DNA of 64,000 nucleotides from an uncultured Clostridia bacterium (GCA_944380765.1 CALWIO010000002.1:62001-126000), one strand, 5' to 3'. Shown: positions 36,482-46,405, counted from the stretch's first letter. A program made the numbers and translations. Notes: generated by a model from the sequence alone, not told the origin.

Positions 36482-37766
36482 CAAAAAGCGTTTGAAATTT
36501 TCTTTAAACGATATATTGGAAAACAACAGGATTTTGCTTGCGATTTCCGTAATTATAGCCTTTGCTATCTGGCTTTGGGTCGCTATTGAGAAGAGCCCGG
36601 AGGTGCAGCAGGTTATTTCAAATGTACCCGTAAAAATCAACCTTGAAAACACCATTCCCCAGCAGCTGGGGCTTCAGATTTTCGGGGAGACTTCTTTTAC
36701 GGTTGATGTGACCGTATCCGGCAAAAAATATATAATCTCAACTCTTACCGCCGACGATATTACCGTTGAGGCAAACACTAATTATGTTGACAGTCCCGGA
36801 ACCAAAACACTGCAGTTAAAACTGAGCGCGACAGATAATTCAGATGATTTTACCATTGTAAGCGCTTCCTCAAATTACATTGAGGTTTATTTTGATACTT
36901 ATAAGGAAATTGAACTGCCGCTTAAAGGCGTGATTGATACCGACCTCGAAACCATTGTGCCGGACGGCTGTATTCTGGGTGATCTGGTATGCTCGGTAAC
37001 ATCTGTCAATGTGTCCGGTCCCGCTACGGAGATTAACCGAATTGTAGAAGTTACCGCTACGGCGGCCGTTGACTCTGTTCTTGAAAAGACTACCACTTTT
37101 GACCCGTCGGTTACTCTTGTAACCAATGACGGTTCACAGCTTGAATACTCAAAAATTAACGCTTCCGACAGTATTACAATGACCGCGCCTGTGCTTAAAG
37201 TCGTTACATTGCCCACAACCGTTGAGTTCAGAAACGCGCCGTCATACTACATAAATAATCCTTTGTCTTTCTCAGTTTCTCCATCTTCTCTCAGAGTCGC
37301 AATACCGGTTGAAACAGTTGAAACAACAAAAGCCGTTGTTGTTGACACCATTGATTTTGCCGATATACTGAACAGCTATAATACCTTTAATGTTGACGCT
37401 TCAACAATAACATCTTTTAAGATAATGAACGACTCTGTAAGGAATTTCAGAGTTACCGTCAACGCTTCCGGTTTGTCGCTCAGAACATTTTCAGTTCCCG
37501 CTTCGTCAATTACGCTGTCAAACAACCGTGACGATTTTGATGTTTCCCTTAATCAGACCAGAACTATTACCGTAACGGTAATCGGCCGCGAGGAAGACCT
37601 CGAAGATCTGTCTGTTGACGATATTAAGATTTCCGTTGATACTGCGGACAAGACGATTTCCGAAAGCACCACCGCTGTTCAGGGTACTGTCACAATAGGC
37701 GACGGCAGCCTTTGTTGGGCTTTCGGAAAATACGATATACAGGTTACGGTGTCCGCCGTGGAATAA
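36465..37766 (+). CDS. cdaR: CdaR family regulator of CdaA (YbbR domains)
   Basis: CdaR is membrane-anchored with its domains outside and modulates CdaA. The 433-residue protein has one N-terminal membrane helix (about 24-42) and then three to four YbbR-type beta domains, visible as repeated VPVKI / LPLKG / VTVSG / TVTVIG strands. Its gene overlaps the end of cdaA by 17 bases, so the two are made together. Confidence 0.92.
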   Translation: MEKKTDKKRLKFSLNDILENNRILLAISVIIAFAIWLWVAIEKSPEVQQVISNVPVKINLENTIPQQLGLQIFGETSFTVDVTVSGKKYIISTLTADDITVEANTNYVDSPGTKTLQLKLSATDNSDDFTIVSASSNYIEVYFDTYKEIELPLKGVIDTDLETIVPDGCILGDLVCSVTSVNVSGPATEINRIVEVTATAAVDSVLEKTTTFDPSVTLVTNDGSQLEYSKINASDSITMTAPVLKVVTLPTTVEFRNAPSYYINNPLSFSVSPSSLRVAIPVETVETTKAVVVDTIDFADILNSYNTFNVDASTITSFKIMNDSVRNFRVTVNASGLSLRTFSVPASSITLSNNRDDFDVSLNQTRTITVTVIGREEDLEDLSVDDIKISVDTADKTISESTTAVQGTVTIGDGSLCWAFGKYDIQVTVSAVE

Positions 37767-37786
37767 GTCCTTAGTAGGTGTTGCGA

Positions 37787-39166
37787 ATGATTAAAAGAAT
37801 TGCGGCGGTAGCGCTTGCGCTGGTGTTGTGCCTGTCTCTTTCCGGCTGTGAAATGAGCTTTTCCTCTGTTGACAGTTTAATGCGTCCGCCTAAGCTAAGC
37901 GGTGAAAACAGCCTTCTTCAAAAGGCCTTTGAACAGTCGCTTGACAACGGCGAGAGCGTTGTTATGAAAACGCCGCTCAGCGGAGTTAACCGCTCGTCTT
38001 ATCTGCTTTTTGATATTGACAATGACGAAACAGACGAGGCTCTGGTGTTTTATTCGGACCCGTCGGTTGATGAATACGCCTGCGCAAGCGTGTTTAAATT
38101 TGACGGTGAATGGAAACTTGTTTCAAATATAAAAGGTCAGGGAGATGAAATATACTCCGTAACATTCGCCGACATTAACGGTGACGGCACGCTTGAAATT
38201 ATCCTGTGCTGGACTTATGTTGCCGACGCCGCTTTGGCGGGTTCTTCGGCAGTTTACAGCGGCGGCAATAACCGTATAATGACAATTTACAGCTACAATA
38301 AAACATCAACCGCTCTCATAAAATCCGAGCTCTTTTCAAATATTTTCGTAGCGGATTTCAACAACGACCGCAGTGATGAAATATTGCTTGTAAATGTTGA
38401 CCTGTCAAAATCTTCCAATACTACTATCGGAAAATTTATAGGGTTTGACAGCGATTATTCTGTCAAAATTACAAAGGAATTTTCCATGACAAGAATGATT
38501 GAAATTTTAAATATAGTCACCGACACGGTAATAGACGGTAATTCAAATTACACAAGAGTTTATATTGACGGAGCAATAAACGATTCCGCCGTTATTACCG
38601 ATGTTATAAAAATTAAGCATGATGATTTTTCAATCAGCTTTCCTTTTACGGAGGAGATTTTTGCCGACGAGTCTAAAATGCTCCGTGATGTAAGAACATA
38701 TTGCAGCGATATTGACAGCGACGGCATCATTGAAATTCCCTCTCTTGAACAGCTGAAATCGTCAACAATCGTTTCCGATGACGCGCAAAATTCTGCTCCG
38801 CTTAATTTGACCGTTTGGAGCGAACTTGACGGCGACAGCGTAAGCGTTGATTTTAAATGCGTTTTAAACAGTTCATACGGATATCTTTTTAAATTTCCGG
38901 ATGAATGGGAGACGAAAGTAACAGCGGTTTATAACCGCGAAAATTACACGCTTCGCTTTTGGGCCCTTGACGAAAATATGACTGTGACAAATGAGTTGTT
39001 CTCAATCAGGGCTGTAACCGATGTTGACTGGGACGACAACCATTACGGCTATACAAAATTCAGCGCTTCCGGCGCGACCGTGTTCGGATATTCAATTACA
39101 TCTTACGGCGAAAGCTTCGGGGTAACGCCTGAATTTATTGAAAATCACTTTTCGCTGTATAATTAG
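37787..39166 (+). CDS. Lipoprotein with FG-GAP/VCBS-like repeats
   Basis: The 459-residue protein has a clear lipoprotein signal: positively charged start, hydrophobic core and lipobox LSGC at about 18-21. The exported part contains short calcium-loop-like segments (DIDNDETDE, DINGDGTLE, DFNNDRSDE, DIDSDGIIE) as in FG-GAP/VCBS propeller repeats. No enzyme motif is seen. The start is ATG 37787, with TAGGTG upstream; the GTG at 37778 is inside that site. It lies 10 bases ahead of the two-component genes, so an extracellular sensor or accessory role for that system is possible (inference). Confidence 0.8.
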   Translation: MIKRIAAVALALVLCLSLSGCEMSFSSVDSLMRPPKLSGENSLLQKAFEQSLDNGESVVMKTPLSGVNRSSYLLFDIDNDETDEALVFYSDPSVDEYACASVFKFDGEWKLVSNIKGQGDEIYSVTFADINGDGTLEIILCWTYVADAALAGSSAVYSGGNNRIMTIYSYNKTSTALIKSELFSNIFVADFNNDRSDEILLVNVDLSKSSNTTIGKFIGFDSDYSVKITKEFSMTRMIEILNIVTDTVIDGNSNYTRVYIDGAINDSAVITDVIKIKHDDFSISFPFTEEIFADESKMLRDVRTYCSDIDSDGIIEIPSLEQLKSSTIVSDDAQNSAPLNLTVWSELDGDSVSVDFKCVLNSSYGYLFKFPDEWETKVTAVYNRENYTLRFWALDENMTVTNELFSIRAVTDVDWDDNHYGYTKFSASGATVFGYSITSYGESFGVTPEFIENHFSLYN

Positions 39167-39176
39167 GAGATAAGCT

Positions 39177-39881
39177 ATGAAATGTGTATTGATTGCGGAA
39201 GATGAAGCCTCCATCAGAGATTTTGTTGTTATAAACCTGCACAGGAGCGGTTATGAGGTTATTGAAGCCGCTAACGGTGAGGAAGCTATACAGAAATTTG
39301 ACGAAAACTCCGAGGAAATCGATGTCGCAATACTCGATATAATGATGCCGGTTATCGACGGGCTTGAAGTCTGCAAATATATACGCTCCAAGAGCAAGCG
39401 GGTAGGCATTATAATGCTTACGGCAAGAACGCAGGAAATGGATAAGGTAACCGGGCTTATGGTAGGCGCGGACGATTATGTTACAAAGCCGTTTTCACCG
39501 TCGGAGCTTATGGCTCGGATTGACGCGGTTTACAGGAGGGTATCTCTTACTTTTGATTCTCCCGCCGAGGCTAAGCCCGAAAATATAATTGCTTTAAATG
39601 AGTTTGTGCTGGATTTAAGAAGCCATACTCTCACTAAAAACGGCGAGCCGATAGAGCTTACGCAGGTTGAATTTCAGATAATGGAATACTTTTTCTCAAA
39701 TCCCAATGTCGCGCTTGACAGAAGCGATATTTTAAAGTTTGTCTGGGGCGACCAGTATTACGGCGATGAAAAAGTTGTTGATGTCAATATTCACAGACTC
39801 AGAAATAAAATTGAGGATGTGCCCTCACAGCCAAAGCGGCTGACTACTGTCTGGGGTATGGGTTACAAATGGATGGCTTGA
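39177..39881 (+). CDS. OmpR/PhoB-family response regulator
   Basis: The 234-residue protein has a receiver domain with the acidic pocket (E9, D10), phosphoacceptor D54 (LDIMMP), T82 region (LTART) and K104 (TKPFSPSE). A winged-helix DNA-binding domain of the OmpR type follows (about 130-234). It partners with the histidine kinase 18 bases downstream. The signal it answers is not evident from sequence. Confidence 0.94.
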   Translation: MKCVLIAEDEASIRDFVVINLHRSGYEVIEAANGEEAIQKFDENSEEIDVAILDIMMPVIDGLEVCKYIRSKSKRVGIIMLTARTQEMDKVTGLMVGADDYVTKPFSPSELMARIDAVYRRVSLTFDSPAEAKPENIIALNEFVLDLRSHTLTKNGEPIELTQVEFQIMEYFFSNPNVALDRSDILKFVWGDQYYGDEKVVDVNIHRLRNKIEDVPSQPKRLTTVWGMGYKWMA

Positions 39882-39899
39882 TTTTCGGGCGGTGATTCA

Positions 39900-41324
39900 A
39901 TGATAAAAAACAGCATAGTCAAGCGCTGGGCGTTTTCCGTACTTTCGGTTATCATTATTTCAATTATTGCAATCGGCGTTTTTATAGGTTATTTCTTCCG
40001 CTCGCAGTATTACGATTCCGTAAGAATGACGCTTAATTCTCGCGCTACATCAATGGTGCTCTACAATTTCACTTCCTCCGCGCCTATGACAGATGAAAAT
40101 TTTAACCGTCTCGCGAGAAGATTTATAGACAACTTTTCCGATAAAAATATTATGGAAGTCTGGGTAATAGACCGAAACGGAAATGTAGTCGCCTCATCGA
40201 CCGGCTTTTCCGTTGAAGGCGAAACTTATCCGGACTATTCTTACGCAAAAGCAGGGGAAACAGGCAAAGGCGAGTGGATAGGCGAAATGCAGAGCGGAGA
40301 AAGGGTTATGGCTCTGTCATATCTTCTGCCATCGGCGGACAATTCCGAAGCGGGAGCGGTAAGGTATATAATCTCCCTTGAAGATATTGACAAACAGCTT
40401 TACTCAATCTGGGGATTTATTTTACTTTTGGAAATAATCCTTATAGGCTTTGCTGTAACCTCAGGCGCGTTTTTTATCCGCTCAATTATTTCACCCGTAA
40501 GAAAAATCAACGAAACCGCTTCAAAAATCGCGAAAGGCGACTACAACGCCTTTATTGACAAGCACAAATACAACGATGAAATCGGAAAGCTTTGCGATAC
40601 AATTAACGATATGGTAAGGGAAATCGGAGAAACCGAAAAGATGAAAAACGAATTTATCTCTACCGTTTCCCATGAATTGAGGACTCCTCTTACAGCTATC
40701 AAAGGCTGGGGCGAAACCATAAGAACCGCGCCTAAAAGCGATGAGGAACTTATAAACAAAGGCTTGACCGTAATTGTCAACGAGTCGGAAAGACTTGAAG
40801 AACTTGTTGAGGATTTGCTTGACTTTTCCCGTATGGAAAGCGGAAAAATGTCGCTTAAAATTGCGTCAGCCGATATTACGAAAGAAATAGGCGAGGTATT
40901 AGAGGTATTCAGGGCTCGTTCTGACAGGGAACATATTGAACTGATTACCGATATACCAAAGTCCCAAATAAAACTTAACTGCGATAAAAACAGGCTTAAA
41001 CAGGCTTTTGTCAATATAATTGATAACAGCTTCAAGTATAATAAAAGCGGAGGATTTGTCAAAGTTTCTCTGGAAAACCTTAGCGATTGCGTGAAAATAA
41101 TTATTTCCGACAACGGCTGCGGAATATCTAAAAACGACCTTCCGCGCGTAAAGGAAAAATTTTATAAGGCTAATAAAAGCGTGCGCGGGAGCGGAATAGG
41201 TCTTGCCGTAACCGATGAAATTGTCAGGCTTCACGGCGGAGAAATGATTATTTCCAGCGAAATAGGCAAAGGAACGCAGACTGTAATAGTTTTACCTAAA
41301 AATAACAAAGCAAGGAGAAAATAA
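39900..41324 (+). CDS. Sensor histidine kinase
   Basis: The 474-residue kinase has two membrane helices (about 10-33 and 168-190) enclosing an extracellular domain. A HAMP linker (about 190-245), a HisKA domain with phosphoacceptor H258 (SHELRTPL) and a HATPase domain with N box (NIIDNSFKYN), G1 DNGCGIS and G2 GSGIGL follow. The layout is like PhoR/ResE/WalK-class kinases, but no PAS domain is obvious. It pairs with the upstream response regulator. Confidence 0.94.
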   Translation: MIKNSIVKRWAFSVLSVIIISIIAIGVFIGYFFRSQYYDSVRMTLNSRATSMVLYNFTSSAPMTDENFNRLARRFIDNFSDKNIMEVWVIDRNGNVVASSTGFSVEGETYPDYSYAKAGETGKGEWIGEMQSGERVMALSYLLPSADNSEAGAVRYIISLEDIDKQLYSIWGFILLLEIILIGFAVTSGAFFIRSIISPVRKINETASKIAKGDYNAFIDKHKYNDEIGKLCDTINDMVREIGETEKMKNEFISTVSHELRTPLTAIKGWGETIRTAPKSDEELINKGLTVIVNESERLEELVEDLLDFSRMESGKMSLKIASADITKEIGEVLEVFRARSDREHIELITDIPKSQIKLNCDKNRLKQAFVNIIDNSFKYNKSGGFVKVSLENLSDCVKIIISDNGCGISKNDLPRVKEKFYKANKSVRGSGIGLAVTDEIVRLHGGEMIISSEIGKGTQTVIVLPKNNKARRK

Positions 41325-41325
41325 A

Positions 41326-42300
41326 TTGAAACCTAAGCACAAAACATCAATAGGCGGACAGGCGCTGATTGAAGGAATAATGATGCGCGGCCCTAAGGGA
41401 AACGCCATGTCCGTAAGGCTGCCTGGCGGCGAAATAGAAACAGAACTTGAAAGTTACCGCCCGTTAAAGGAAAAATATAAAATTCTCGGCGTGCCGATAA
41501 TAAGGGGAATTGCGGCATTTATTGAATCACTTGCAACAGGTTACAAGTACTTGATGAAATCCGCTGACAAAACTCTGACAGAGGACGAAAAAGAAGCCGA
41601 TATGTCAAAACTTGATAAATGGATAAATGACCATTTAGGCGAAAAAATGATGGCGGCGGTAGGAGTTGTTTCTGCTGTGCTCGGCGTGCTGATTGCTTTT
41701 GTTGTGTTTATGTATCTGCCCACTCTCGGAGTTGACTTGTTTGACGATTATATTCTCAGAAACACAGATATTCAAAAGTTTCACCCGCTGTTTGAGGGTA
41801 TATTGAGAATAATTATTTTTGTGCTGTATATGTATATAGTTTCAAAAATGTCAATGATAAAAAGGGTATTTATGTATCACGGCGCTGAGCATAAAACAAT
41901 CTTTTGCTACGAGCACGGCCTCGAACTGACAGTAGATAATGTCCGCAAAATGTCACGCTTTCACCCTCGCTGCGGCACAAGCTTTATGTTTGTAATGATA
42001 ATTTTAAGCGTATTCATTTCTTCCGTACTTGTTCTTGTTTTTCCGGTTCTCGCTACCGTCAACAGGCTTTTGTGGATGCTGATAAAGATTGCCGTTCTGC
42101 CGCTGGTTATGGGTATCGGATATGAATTTATAAAATACGCTGGCAGGCATGACAACTTTCTTGTCAAGGCTCTTTCCGAGCCGGGACTTTTAATGCAGAG
42201 GATAACTACAAGCGAGCCAACCGACGATATTATGGAGGTCGCCATTGAAGCTATCAAGGCGGTAATAACGGACAATCCGGAGGATGACCGCATAAAATGA
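41326..42300 (+). CDS. DUF1385 membrane protein (YqhQ-like)
   Basis: The 324-residue protein matches DUF1385 from its opening IGGQALIEGIMMRGP, the motif YHGAEHKTIFCYEHG, and FHPRCGTSFM. Four to five hydrophobic helices span about 115-275. The conserved His and Cys residues suggest metal binding, but no function is established. The start codon is TTG 41326, one base after the kinase stop, supported by AAGGAG at 41312-41317. It overlaps prmC by 4 bases; the pairing with prmC is common in Firmicutes. Confidence 0.88.
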   Translation: MKPKHKTSIGGQALIEGIMMRGPKGNAMSVRLPGGEIETELESYRPLKEKYKILGVPIIRGIAAFIESLATGYKYLMKSADKTLTEDEKEADMSKLDKWINDHLGEKMMAAVGVVSAVLGVLIAFVVFMYLPTLGVDLFDDYILRNTDIQKFHPLFEGILRIIIFVLYMYIVSKMSMIKRVFMYHGAEHKTIFCYEHGLELTVDNVRKMSRFHPRCGTSFMFVMIILSVFISSVLVLVFPVLATVNRLLWMLIKIAVLPLVMGIGYEFIKYAGRHDNFLVKALSEPGLLMQRITTSEPTDDIMEVAIEAIKAVITDNPEDDRIK

Positions 42301-43127
42301 CGCTTAACGAATTTTACCGGCGCTGCTGCAAGGAACTTGACTTTTCCGGCGACGGCAGCTTTGAGGCTCTGTGTCTTTTTGAGGATTTGCTTAATATTTC
42401 TAAAAGCGACATAGTTAAGAATGAATTAACGCTGACGCAGGAAATGAAAAATACAATTTCAAAAGCGGTTGACGAGCGGAAAAACGGCAGACCTCTTCAA
42501 TACATTTTGGGGAAATGGGGTTTTTATGACAGAACCTTTTTCGTCGGAGACGGCGTGCTGATACCCCGTCCGGAAACCGAAACGCTTGTGTCCTGCGCGC
42601 TTGATTTTTTAAAGAGCAAAAAATCACCGGTTGTATATGATTTGTGCGCCGGCAGCGGTTGTATAGGTATTACGCTTGCAGCCCTTAGACCCGACGCCGA
42701 AGTGTATCTGTTTGAGAAAGAAGAAGCTGCTTTCTATTATCTTTTGAAAAATATTGAGTATCATCGGGCGGATAACGCCCATGCGGTAAAATGTGATATT
42801 TCTGATTTTGACGCCTCTCGTCTGCCTGAGGCAGATATTATTCTTTCAAACCCGCCCTATATTCCGTCAGGCGAAATCTGTTCCCTGCAAAAAGAGGTAA
42901 TAAACGAGCCGCATACCGCGCTTGACGGCGGTGTTGACGGACTGGACTTTTACAGAATTATCTGTGAAAAATGGGTTTCCAAAATCAAAAACGGTGGTAT
43001 GCTGGCTTTTGAATGCGGAGAAAACCAAAGTGAATCTATTTGCGATATTTTTAATGGCAGGATAAGCGATAAAAAAATAATATATGACTTTAATAATATT
43101 GACAGAACTGTGCTTCTTAGAATATAA
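42297..43127 (+). CDS. prmC: Release factor glutamine methyltransferase
   Basis: PrmC methylates the glutamine of the GGQ motif in peptide release factors. The 276-residue protein has an N-terminal helical domain, the conserved QYILGKWGFY and PRPETE segments, the SAM loop DLCAGSGCIGI and the catalytic NPPY (SNPPYIPSGE). It overlaps the DUF1385 gene (ATGA). In many Firmicutes prmC follows prfA, but no release factor gene is here. Confidence 0.95.
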   Translation: MTLNEFYRRCCKELDFSGDGSFEALCLFEDLLNISKSDIVKNELTLTQEMKNTISKAVDERKNGRPLQYILGKWGFYDRTFFVGDGVLIPRPETETLVSCALDFLKSKKSPVVYDLCAGSGCIGITLAALRPDAEVYLFEKEEAAFYYLLKNIEYHRADNAHAVKCDISDFDASRLPEADIILSNPPYIPSGEICSLQKEVINEPHTALDGGVDGLDFYRIICEKWVSKIKNGGMLAFECGENQSESICDIFNGRISDKKIIYDFNNIDRTVLLRI

Positions 43128-43155
43128 TATTTGAATATACCGAAAGGAGAACCAC

Positions 43156-43863
43156 ATGCTTTTCAGCCTTTTCCGTAACGGATTTGATCCTCTTGAACTT
43201 ATTATTGATTTATTTGTTGTGGCGTTTGTTGTGTTTTGCACCATGCCCGTGCATGAGTACGCCCACGCTCTTATTGCCACAAAACTCGGCGATCAGACTC
43301 CGCGCCTGTCAGGCCGTCTTACTTTGAACCCTATGGCGCATATTTCGCCCCTCGGCGCTTTAATGATACTTCTATGCGGCTTCGGCTACGCAAAACCCGT
43401 TAGCGTTAACCCGAGAAATTTCAAAAATCCTCGCAAGGGCATGGCTGTCACCGCGTTAGCCGGGCCTGTTTCCAATCTGCTGATGGGCTTTTTATTTATT
43501 CTTGCGGCTCAGATAGTCGATTTAATAGCAAACGGTACGGTTTTTTATTTTCAGATTGACGGTCTTGTGTATAATCCCGATAACATAAATGTTTCATTTG
43601 CCGTGTGTCTGTTTTTATTCCTTGCCGGTCAGATAAATGTTAATCTCGCCGTGTTTAATCTGCTTCCCATACCGCCTCTTGACGGTTCAAGGCTGTTGCA
43701 GATGTTTGTGCCGTCAAAATATTACTATAAAGTCCTTATGTATGAGAGATACATTGTTCTTGTGGTGTTTATTCTGCTGTTTACCGGCGCGCTTTCGCTG
43801 CCTATTTCATGGATTTCCGGCAAACTTATAGGTTTGTTTATATTTTTCAACGAGTTTATTTAA
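43156..43863 (+). CDS. Site-2-type zinc metalloprotease (peptidase M50 family)
   Basis: The 235-residue membrane protein has H33-E34-Y-A-H37 in its first helix (HExxH), the later metal ligand in PLDGSRLLQM, and about five to six hydrophobic helices. It lacks PDZ and CBS domains, so it resembles the minimal YwhC type and not RseP or SpoIVFB. Intramembrane proteolysis is the expected activity; the substrate is unknown. AAGGAGA precedes the start, and scpA follows after 8 bases, an arrangement seen in other Clostridia. Confidence 0.9.
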   Translation: MLFSLFRNGFDPLELIIDLFVVAFVVFCTMPVHEYAHALIATKLGDQTPRLSGRLTLNPMAHISPLGALMILLCGFGYAKPVSVNPRNFKNPRKGMAVTALAGPVSNLLMGFLFILAAQIVDLIANGTVFYFQIDGLVYNPDNINVSFAVCLFLFLAGQINVNLAVFNLLPIPPLDGSRLLQMFVPSKYYYKVLMYERYIVLVVFILLFTGALSLPISWISGKLIGLFIFFNEFI

Positions 43864-43871
43864 GGTGCGTA

Positions 43872-44609
43872 ATGGACAAGATTTCATATAAGTTAGATGT
43901 TTTTGAAGGTCCTATGGACTTGCTGCTGCATCTGATTTCAAAACACAAACTGAATATATATGATATTCCCATTATAACCTTGGTTGAGCAGTACACCGAC
44001 TATGTGCGGCGTATGCAGGAAGAGGATATGTATGTAGCTTCCGACTTTCTTGAAATGGCGGCAAGGCTTGTCTATTTAAAATCCGTTTCCCTTTTGCCGG
44101 TCTATGAGGAGGCCGAGCAGCTTAAAGAGGAACTTCAAGGCGAACTTATTGAATACCGTGATATGAAACTGTTGGCGCAGGAACTTTCCGAAAAAACAGA
44201 CGGTTTTAATTCATTTATAAGAAAACCGGAAAAAATAGAAGCCGACAATACATATACACGGCTTCACGAGCCGCAGGAACTGCTCTCGGCTTATCTTACC
44301 GCTGCGGGGAAGAAAATGCGTTTTCTTCCTCCCCCCATTGAGGCTTTTAAGGAAATAGTTGTAAAAAAGGTTGTTTCCGTAAGCTCTAAAATTTCCAAAA
44401 TATTTTCAAAGTTTTCAAAAAAGGGAGCAAAAAGAGCGTTGAGCTCCTTGTATGATGACGCGGAATCCCGGTCGGATTTGGTTGCGACTTTTTTGGCTCT
44501 TCTGGAACTTACGAAATCAAAAAAACTTAAAGTGTCGGGCAGCGGTGAAAACAGTGAGGTTGAGCTGCTGGATTCCGATTTTACACATATCAGCGAGGAA
44601 TGGAATTGA
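43872..44609 (+). CDS. scpA: Segregation and condensation protein A
   Basis: ScpA is the kleisin that joins the heads of the SMC dimer in the chromosome-condensing complex. The 245-residue protein has the N-terminal YKLDVFEGPMDLLLHLI stretch that binds SMC and a C-terminal winged-helix part. The start at 43872 follows AAGGTG; the longer frame from 43809 overlaps the protease gene. It shares bases with scpB (TGATG). Confidence 0.95.
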   Translation: MDKISYKLDVFEGPMDLLLHLISKHKLNIYDIPIITLVEQYTDYVRRMQEEDMYVASDFLEMAARLVYLKSVSLLPVYEEAEQLKEELQGELIEYRDMKLLAQELSEKTDGFNSFIRKPEKIEADNTYTRLHEPQELLSAYLTAAGKKMRFLPPPIEAFKEIVVKKVVSVSSKISKIFSKFSKKGAKRALSSLYDDAESRSDLVATFLALLELTKSKKLKVSGSGENSEVELLDSDFTHISEEWN

Positions 44610-45184
44610 TGAAAGCGAGTAAATTATCCGCCGCGGCTGAGGCGATTCTTTTTGCCGCCGGCGAGCCCCTTGAAATTGAAAGAATAGCGGCGGCGCTGGA
44701 AATTGAAAACGAAATCTGCGAGCAGGTGCTGTATAATCTCGGCGCTGAACTTGACGAGCAAAACAGCGGAATCGCGCTTTTAAAGCTTGGCGATAAATAT
44801 CAGCTCGCTTCCAGAAGCGAATATGCCGAGGTTATCAGAAACGCTCTTGAAATGAGAAAAAATACTCCTCTTTCTCAGGCGGCCTTTGAGGTTCTTGCGG
44901 TTATTGCCTATAACCAGCCTGTAACAAAATCTTTTGTCGAACAGGTCAGGGGAGTTGACTGCTCCGGCGTAATCGCTACTTTGTGTCAGAAAAACCTTAT
45001 TGAGGAAAAAGGCAGGCTTGATTTACCAGGAAGACCTTTGATTTACGGTACAACAGCCGATTTTCTGCGCTGTTTTTCCCTGTCTTCGCTTGAAGAATTG
45101 CCGCCTTTACCCGAAAAAGAACCGGTTGAAGAAAATAACGGCGGTGAATCTGATGAGACGCCGCAAAACACTCAGCAGGAATAA
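44609..45184 (+). CDS. scpB: Segregation and condensation protein B
   Basis: ScpB is the winged-helix partner of ScpA in the SMC complex. The 191-residue protein has tandem winged helices with AAEAILFAAGEP at the start and the conserved RGVDCSGVI and PGRPLIYGTT motifs; the end is an acidic tail. ATG 44609 overlaps the scpA stop and has AGGA nine bases upstream; ATG 44600 in the same frame is possible but too near that site. Confidence 0.94.
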   Translation: MKASKLSAAAEAILFAAGEPLEIERIAAALEIENEICEQVLYNLGAELDEQNSGIALLKLGDKYQLASRSEYAEVIRNALEMRKNTPLSQAAFEVLAVIAYNQPVTKSFVEQVRGVDCSGVIATLCQKNLIEEKGRLDLPGRPLIYGTTADFLRCFSLSSLEELPPLPEKEPVEENNGGESDETPQNTQQE

Positions 45185-45217
45185 GTAAATTATTTAAACT
45201 TAAAGGGAGGTGTGAAA

Positions 45218-45913
45218 ATGATTGCTCTTTACATAATCTGCGCCGTAATTTTAATAATTATCGGAGTATTAAGCATTAAAATCAAGTTAAAGGGCGAGTA
45301 CTATGGCGAGTTTAATTTATCCGCGTCATGGCTGTTTCTGAATTTTCACATTTATCCCGCTTTAAAAAGCAAGTCTCCGAAAAAGAATAAGGATAACGAA
45401 AAAGAAAATAAACCTGAACCCGATTCGCAGAATACAGAAAACTCTGCGGGCGGAGAGAATATTTTTAAAAAGTTTTATAAAAATCAGGGATTTAACGGCG
45501 TTGTAGAGTTAATAAACGAAGCCGCGTATTCCGTTTCAAAAATGCTTAAATCTTTAAGAAAGCATATTGTTATACAAAAGCTTTTTATCTATATGACAGT
45601 AAGTTCTGACTGTGACGCGGCTGAAACTGCCGTGGAATACGGAAGAATGTGCAGAAAGATTTTTCCGGCTCTGGCGTTTATCTGTTCTCAGCTTACAGTA
45701 AGAAAATACAACGCCGAAATTGAGCCTGACTTTCTGGGTAAAAGCAACCGTGCGGAATATGAGTTTGAGATTTCGGTCAGACCGCTTTTTTTACTAAACG
45801 CGGCGATTGTTTTAGCCGTCAGGCTGTTATTTAATGTTGTTATAAAATTTCTTTTAGGAATTAAAGATAAATCCGCGAAAGAAGATAAAATAGAAAAAGG
45901 TGGTGCTTTATGA
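45218..45913 (+). CDS. DUF2953 domain protein
   Basis: The 231-residue protein has an N-terminal membrane helix (about 2-20), a charged Lys/Glu/Asn-rich linker (about 45-80), and a DUF2953-like C-terminal half with another hydrophobic segment near 190-215. Function is unknown. GGGAGG precedes ATG 45218 at the right distance; the GTG at 45212 lies too close. It is directly followed by gerW, as in Bacillus ytfI-ytfJ, which suggests a sporulation link (inference). Confidence 0.82.
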   Translation: MIALYIICAVILIIIGVLSIKIKLKGEYYGEFNLSASWLFLNFHIYPALKSKSPKKNKDNEKENKPEPDSQNTENSAGGENIFKKFYKNQGFNGVVELINEAAYSVSKMLKSLRKHIVIQKLFIYMTVSSDCDAAETAVEYGRMCRKIFPALAFICSQLTVRKYNAEIEPDFLGKSNRAEYEFEISVRPLFLLNAAIVLAVRLLFNVVIKFLLGIKDKSAKEDKIEKGGAL

Positions 45914-46350
45914 TGAAAGAAAAATCATCGGCAGCAGGCATTCTTGAGAGTACTATTGAAAAAGTAAAGGAACTTGTGAATGTCAGCACAATTATCGGCG
46001 AGCCTATAAAGGTTGAGGGGTCTGTAACCGTTATACCCGTTTCAAAGGTTACTTACGGCTTTGCTTCCGGCGGCTCTGATTTTCCCTCACGCTCAAATCA
46101 GGATATTTTCGGCGGCGGAGGCGGAGCCGGCGTTACTATTACTCCGGTTGCTTTCCTTATAATCGACGCTTACGGAAATGTTGACATCAAACATATTACA
46201 GCGTTTGACAACGCCGCTGAACGCGTTGTAAGCCTTGTGCCCGAGATGTTTGATAAAGTTTCGGGCGTAATAAACAAGACGAAAATGGACAAGATTTACA
46301 ATAAAGCTGTCGCTGAAAAAGCTGAGGCTGACGCGCAGTCAGAGGAATAA
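45910..46350 (+). CDS. gerW: GerW family sporulation protein (YtfJ)
   Basis: GerW (YtfJ) is a spore protein needed for normal germination in Bacillus. The 146-residue protein shows the family pattern: GEPIKVEGSVTVIPVSKV, a glycine-rich GGGGGAG loop and TITPVAFLII. It overlaps the DUF2953 gene by 4 bases and has AAAGGTGG upstream; either of two adjacent ATG codons could be used. It supports the spore-forming nature of the organism. Confidence 0.93.
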   Translation: MMKEKSSAAGILESTIEKVKELVNVSTIIGEPIKVEGSVTVIPVSKVTYGFASGGSDFPSRSNQDIFGGGGGAGVTITPVAFLIIDAYGNVDIKHITAFDNAAERVVSLVPEMFDKVSGVINKTKMDKIYNKAVAEKAEADAQSEE

Positions 46351-46405
46351 TTTAATTGAGTCTTAACAGCCGCCGAACTGCATATTTATAGTTTGGTGAT
46401 TGTTA

